NCBI RefSeq assembly: GCF_042682045.1
Contig: NZ_JBHUGS010000002.1
Span: 992,001-1,056,000 of the forward strand
Direction: 5' to 3'
Source: Sphingomonas_R arantia
GTDB taxonomy: Bacteria > Pseudomonadota > Alphaproteobacteria > Sphingomonadales > Sphingomonadaceae
DNA length: 64,000 nt
How positions within the stretch are numbered: the first letter of the stretch is position 1; every line of letters starts with the position of its first letter. Both the position numbers and the translations under genes were made by a program. Positions 60,347-64,000 of the stretch are shown piece after piece. A model generated the notes under the pieces. It ran no database searches and was not told the origin of the DNA. It saw only the letters and a list, made by a program, of their open reading frames with translations.

Positions 60347-60943
60347 CAGATGCCCGCACGACTTCAGGATATGGAACCGCGCCCCCGCGATCAGCGCACT
60401 GAGCGCGCGCGCATCGTCCGGCGTACAGATCCGGTCGCGGTCCCCCACCGCCACCAAAGTCGGCACACGGATCGACGCGATCGCGTCGGCGATGTCGGGC
60501 CGCGCGAGCAACGCCTGCTGCTGCCGCTCGAACACCGCCTTGCCGACCCGCTCGGCCATCGCCTGTACCGGCCCGCTGATGATCTTCGACAGCTGCGGGT
60601 CGTCGTGCGGCGCAGTGGCCAGCGACCCCTGGTCCGCCACCGTCCGCGGCCGCGCCTCCATCGAAGCGCGCGTCCCGAACAGCGCGATCTTCGTGATCCG
60701 GTCCGGCGCCTGCCGCACCATCTCCATCGCGACATAGCCGCCGAGGCTGACCCCCGCGACCGCGAACCGCGGCGGCGCATCGTCCAGCACGCGTGCCGCC
60801 ATGTCGTCGATCGTCGTATCGCGCGACAGGTCGCCGAACTCCGGCTCGGCCACGTCGCCCAGATCCATGATCTGGCGCGCCCACAACTGGCCGTCGCACC
60901 CCATGGCGGGCAACAGCATCAATGGGATCGACGGTCGGTCCAT
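60284..60943 (-). CDS. Alpha/beta hydrolase
   Basis: A 219-residue single-domain hydrolase. The nucleophile elbow is VAGVSLGGYVAMEM (Ser near residue 65), the acid lies in VAVGDRDRICTPDDARAL and the catalytic His in LKSCGHLSPMERPGEV. Esterase, lactonase or thioesterase activity cannot be decided. A GGAG ribosome site favours ATG 60943. An in-frame ATG at 60985 overlaps the stop of the CitMHS transporter gene, and the two genes form one minus-strand unit. Confidence 0.88.
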   Translation of the reverse strand: MDRPSIPLMLLPAMGCDGQLWARQIMDLGDVAEPEFGDLSRDTTIDDMAARVLDDAPPRFAVAGVSLGGYVAMEMVRQAPDRITKIALFGTRASMEARPRTVADQGSLATAPHDDPQLSKIISGPVQAMAERVGKAVFERQQQALLARPDIADAIASIRVPTLVAVGDRDRICTPDDARALSALIAGARFHILKSCGHLSPMERPGEVTMLLRSWLRGW

Positions 60944-60984
60944 GGTGGGTCTCCGGATTGCGGGACGAAGGACGGTGGCGCGCA

Positions 60985-62289
60985 TCACCCGGCCACGAAC
61001 GGGAAGGCGAGCGCGATCATCCCGACCAGCGTCATCACCACGCACACCATGATCGCGGGCACCAACGTGAAACGCTGATGATCGGCCAGGTCGATCCCGG
61101 CCAGGCTGACCAGCAGATAGGTCGACGGCACCAGCGGGCTGAGCAGATGGACCGGCTGCCCCATCAAGGACGCGCGCGCGATCGCCATCGGCTCGACGCC
61201 GTAATGCGCGCCCGCCTCCGCCAGGATCGGCAGCATGCCGAAATAGAATGCGTCGTTGGAGATGAAGAAGGTGAACGGCAGGCTCAGCGCCGCGGTGATC
61301 GGCGCCATGTACGGCCCCATCGCGGGCGGGATCATGCCGACCACTTCCTTGCTCATCGCCTCCACCATCCCGGTCCCGCCCAGGATCCCGGTGAAGATAC
61401 CGGCGGCGAAAATGAGCGAGACGACCGACAGGACGTTGCCGGCATGCGCGGCGATCCGCTCCTTCTGCTCCGCCACGCCCGGATAGTTCACGATCATCGC
61501 GATCGCGAACGCGATCATCATCAGCACCGACAGAGGCAGCAGACCCCACACCAGCAGCGTCAGCAGCGTCACGACCAGCAGCCCGTTGAACCAGATCAGC
61601 TTCGGCCGCCGCGCCTCGGGATATTGCGAGACCGCCATGCCGGTGAACTCCACCGCGTCGCGCGCCTGCACGCTCCCCATCCGGGTGCGCTCCTTGCGGC
61701 CGAACCAGACCGCCAACGCCATCAGGCTCGCCAGCCCGACAATCATGCCGGGGATCAACGGCAGGAACAGCGTGGCGGGATCCAACTTCAGCGCGCTCGC
61801 CGCCCGCGCGGTCGGCCCGCCCCACGGCGTCAGGTTCATGATGCCGCTCGTCAGCATCAGCAGGCAGCACAGGTACAGCCGGTTCATGTCGTACCGCTTG
61901 TACAGCGGCAGCAGCGCGGCGATCGTGATGATGTACGTCGTCGATCCGTCGCCATCCAGGCTGACCAGCGCGCACAGCACGACGGTGCCGAGCAGGATCC
62001 GCATCGGATCGCCCTGCACCAGCCGGATCAGCCGCCCGACCAGCGGATCGAACAGCCCGGTGTCGGTCATGGTGGAGAAAAACAGGATCGCGAACAGCAA
62101 CATGACGCCGGTCGGCGCCAGGTTCTTGATCCCGTCGATCATCATGTCGCCCAGGCCCGCGGCCTGACCGGCGACGACGCCGAAGATCGTGGGAATGACG
62201 ATCAGCGCGACCAGCGGCGTCATCCGCTTGGTCATGATCAGCGTCATGAATGTGGCGACCATCAGGAAGCCAAGCAAAGCCAGGTTCAT
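60985..62289 (-). CDS. CitMHS-family citrate/divalent metal:H+ transporter
   Basis: A 434-residue membrane transporter with about twelve helices. GAVGLG-like helices and RAAGAEL-type features are diffuse, but DGSTTYIITIAALLPLYKRY, GGPTARAASAL and FYFGMLPILAEAGAHYGVEP match CitMHS proteins, which take up metal-citrate complexes with protons. Substrate is inferred from family and neighbours (an outer membrane porin upstream). Starts at ATG 62289. It is 55 bp from the porin gene. Confidence 0.84.
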   Translation of the reverse strand: MNLALLGFLMVATFMTLIMTKRMTPLVALIVIPTIFGVVAGQAAGLGDMMIDGIKNLAPTGVMLLFAILFFSTMTDTGLFDPLVGRLIRLVQGDPMRILLGTVVLCALVSLDGDGSTTYIITIAALLPLYKRYDMNRLYLCCLLMLTSGIMNLTPWGGPTARAASALKLDPATLFLPLIPGMIVGLASLMALAVWFGRKERTRMGSVQARDAVEFTGMAVSQYPEARRPKLIWFNGLLVVTLLTLLVWGLLPLSVLMMIAFAIAMIVNYPGVAEQKERIAAHAGNVLSVVSLIFAAGIFTGILGGTGMVEAMSKEVVGMIPPAMGPYMAPITAALSLPFTFFISNDAFYFGMLPILAEAGAHYGVEPMAIARASLMGQPVHLLSPLVPSTYLLVSLAGIDLADHQRFTLVPAIMVCVVMTLVGMIALAFPFVAG

Positions 62290-62344
62290 GCGAACGATCC
62301 TTGAAGGAAGGTCAGGAGCAGCGGATTTCGTGCAGCGAGCGGCA

Positions 62345-63832
62345 TCAGAAGGTGACCGCGACCCGCGCGCTCAGCGTCTCGCCCTCGTCGCCGCCGGTGT
62401 AATCGCCGGTGCGGTTGTTGGTGTACCAGTGGATGCCGTTCAGCTGCAGGCGGGTGAAGCTGTTCAGGTACCAGTTCACGCCCACCGTCGCCGCCCAGCC
62501 GCGCCCGCCGGTCAGCAGGTCGGTCTGGTCGAGGTCCTCGTACCGCGCGGTCAGCTCGATCGCGCCGGGGCCGCCGTCGAACGTCGGGCGCTTCACCTTC
62601 GGCTGCCCGAACGCGCCGAGCCGCGGGTTGTACGGCGGCAGGTCGCCCGTGATGAAGAACCCGCCCGACACGCTCCACGCCTTGCTGGTGAAGTCCGGCC
62701 GCCCGCCGTCGAGCTGGGCGTCGCGCCGCCCCGCCTCCGCCATGATCCACACCGGCCCGCGATACCCGCCCAGTTCCAGCCCGTATCCGGTCGTCCCCCG
62801 GCCGCCAAGCAACGGCCCGGTCGACACGCGCAGCGCGCCGTTGAACCGCCCGCCGATCACCGTGTTGCGGGTCAGCGTCGTCGCCGCCGGGGAGAGCGAT
62901 TCGTCGAAGCCCCACGCGCCCAGATGCAGCACCGCATTGTCGGTCTTGATCGGGTTCCAGTGCGCGCGCGCCAGGAATGTCCGCCCGTCGCTCACCGTCT
63001 GCGTGCCGTCCACCCGGTCGCCAGTGACCGTCAGCGAGGCATGGCCCGTCTTCCAGAACAGCCGCGGCATGATGCCGATGCCGTAGAAACCGCGCTGCGG
63101 GATGATCGCGGTGGCGACCGTCGTGCGTTCCAGGAACGGCGTCGAATCCGATCCCGTCGACCCTTCGAACCCGCGGTCGTTGAACAGATGCCCGGCGCGT
63201 ACGTCATATTCGAGCCCCGGCGAGATCCGGTTGCGCCAGCCCATGAACGCGGTCACGACATCGACCTCGTTCTCCGAAAAATCGGCTTCCATCTGGTAGA
63301 AGAAATGCGTGCCGACGCCGCCTTCGAGGCCGAGGCGCAGCGCGCGCATACCGGTCGTGGTCAGGTTGCGACCGTCCGATTTCGACCCGAACGAGCTGCT
63401 GACATCGGCCAGGATGCGCCCGCGCGGCTTGAACGTATAGACGCCGTCCGCCGAATGGAACACCGGCAGGCCCGACCCCCATTCGGTCGTGACACCCGAT
63501 GGATTTTCGCGCGCCGCGATCGCCTGCGCCACGTTGCGCTCCGCGGGTCCCGGCGGGGCCAGCTGCGGCGCGAACGGCACGGTCCGGCGCTGCTCGGGCG
63601 TTGCCTGCGCGACCTGTGTCGGCGCCGCCTGCGCCGCCGGAACGGGCACGGGCGCTGCCGCGGCCGCCGCCTGCTGCCCCTCCAACCGGTCGAGCCGCGC
63701 CTGCAACGTCGCGATCTGCGCCGCCTGCGCCTGCACCAGGCGGGCGAGTTCCGCCGCATCGGGCGTCTGGGCGAGCGAAGGGGTGGCAAGAGCGAGCGCG
63801 AGCAGCCCACAACCGGTACGCAACAGGATCAT
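62345..63832 (-). CDS. OprO/OprP-family outer membrane porin
   Basis: A 495-residue porin. A signal peptide (MILLRTGCGLLALALATPSL, cleavage after AQ) precedes a coiled-coil N-terminus (QAAQIATLQARLDRLEGQQ), a Pro/Ala-rich linker and a beta-barrel with VYTFKPRGRILADVSSSFGS and GGDEGETLSARVAVTF as terminus. The OprO/P type is anion/phosphate selective. The location next to the CitMHS transporter suggests it passes a citrate or other anion across the outer membrane. Its ATG overlaps the stop of an upstream gene. Confidence 0.87.
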   Translation of the reverse strand: MILLRTGCGLLALALATPSLAQTPDAAELARLVQAQAAQIATLQARLDRLEGQQAAAAAAPVPVPAAQAAPTQVAQATPEQRRTVPFAPQLAPPGPAERNVAQAIAARENPSGVTTEWGSGLPVFHSADGVYTFKPRGRILADVSSSFGSKSDGRNLTTTGMRALRLGLEGGVGTHFFYQMEADFSENEVDVVTAFMGWRNRISPGLEYDVRAGHLFNDRGFEGSTGSDSTPFLERTTVATAIIPQRGFYGIGIMPRLFWKTGHASLTVTGDRVDGTQTVSDGRTFLARAHWNPIKTDNAVLHLGAWGFDESLSPAATTLTRNTVIGGRFNGALRVSTGPLLGGRGTTGYGLELGGYRGPVWIMAEAGRRDAQLDGGRPDFTSKAWSVSGGFFITGDLPPYNPRLGAFGQPKVKRPTFDGGPGAIELTARYEDLDQTDLLTGGRGWAATVGVNWYLNSFTRLQLNGIHWYTNNRTGDYTGGDEGETLSARVAVTF

Positions 63833-64000
63833 CGGGAAACTCCGGAAAGGATCGCCTGCCAGTCGCGCAGGAAGCGCTGGCGGGTGATGCGGTCGAGATA
63901 AACGAGAAGTTGCGGCCCCACGCGGATCGGCCGGGCCTGCGCCGCGGGCATCCGCCGCGCGGGCACGTCGGTCCGCACGGGCCAGAGGCTCCGTTCCGCC
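63829..64000 (-). CDS. Unrecognised protein, C-terminal fragment at window edge
   Basis: An open frame enters from the right edge and ends at 63829, overlapping the porin ATG by four bases (ATGA). The visible 56 residues read RPIRVGPQLLVYLDRITRQR and LRDWQAILSGVSR near the end; they look helical and basic. No domain can be named. Coupled translation with the porin and CitMHS genes suggests an operon of at least four genes. Confidence 0.6.
   Translation of the reverse strand, partial: AERSLWPVRTDVPARRMPAAQARPIRVGPQLLVYLDRITRQRFLRDWQAILSGVSR

Overview
The window is high-GC, gene-dense chromosomal DNA from an alphaproteobacterium, most likely a sphingomonad (Sphingomonas or a close relative). 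Supporting signs are the phosphotransferase ChpT, a TorF-type porin, an alphaproteobacterial RpoH, a RegB/RegA-like pair, possible EcfG-type promoter sites, and short palindromic intergenic repeats. No integrase, transposase, phage gene or CRISPR array was seen. Most genes are ordinary chromosomal functions.

Layout. 0-3.1 kb: the end of an EAL-domain protein, then dapF-ftsY-yciB with overlapping ends and a small secreted basic protein. 3.2-3.8 kb: superoxide dismutase. 3.9-7.9 kb: an envelope-stress (Psp) locus. A divergent pspF faces a near-consensus sigma-54 promoter, followed by a 45-residue ORF, pspA, pspB, pspC and four more small membrane/coiled-coil proteins that share a C-terminal motif with PspB and PspC. 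7.9-11.4 kb: sufE, a small ferredoxin-like protein, a J-domain protein, RNase P RNA, an amidase and a CheR methyltransferase. 11.6-15.4 kb: the Ku/LigD end-joining pair and two small proteins. 15.5-24.7 kb: tRNA-Pro, chpT, a JAMM peptidase, rluD-type synthase, rpoH, hemB, fhs, tRNA-Arg, aqpZ, a small protein and an MFS transporter.

24.9-31.7 kb: cyoABCD for a bo3-type quinol oxidase, a SURF1-family gene and a RegB/RegA-type redox two-component system, all on one strand with overlapping ends. 31.8-33.7 kb: a Tat-exported gamma-glutamyltransferase. 33.9-50.7 kb: a type I secretion island. A TolC-ABC-HlyD operon sits between three large or medium RTX proteins on the other strand: a subtilase-like peptidase, a multidomain ExeM/NucH-type nuclease of 1798 residues, and a short RTX protein. 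These are the likely cargo.

51.1-59.9 kb: a TorF-type porin, a 27-residue membrane micro-ORF and the complete kdpFABCDE potassium uptake and sensing operon. 60-64 kb: a small membrane protein, an alpha/beta hydrolase, a CitMHS-family transporter, an OprO/P-like porin and the 3' end of an unrecognised gene.

The most notable systems are the expanded Psp locus, where a shared coiled-coil tail recurs in six consecutive genes, and the RTX/T1SS island, whose peptidase appears to have Glu where subtilases have the catalytic His.
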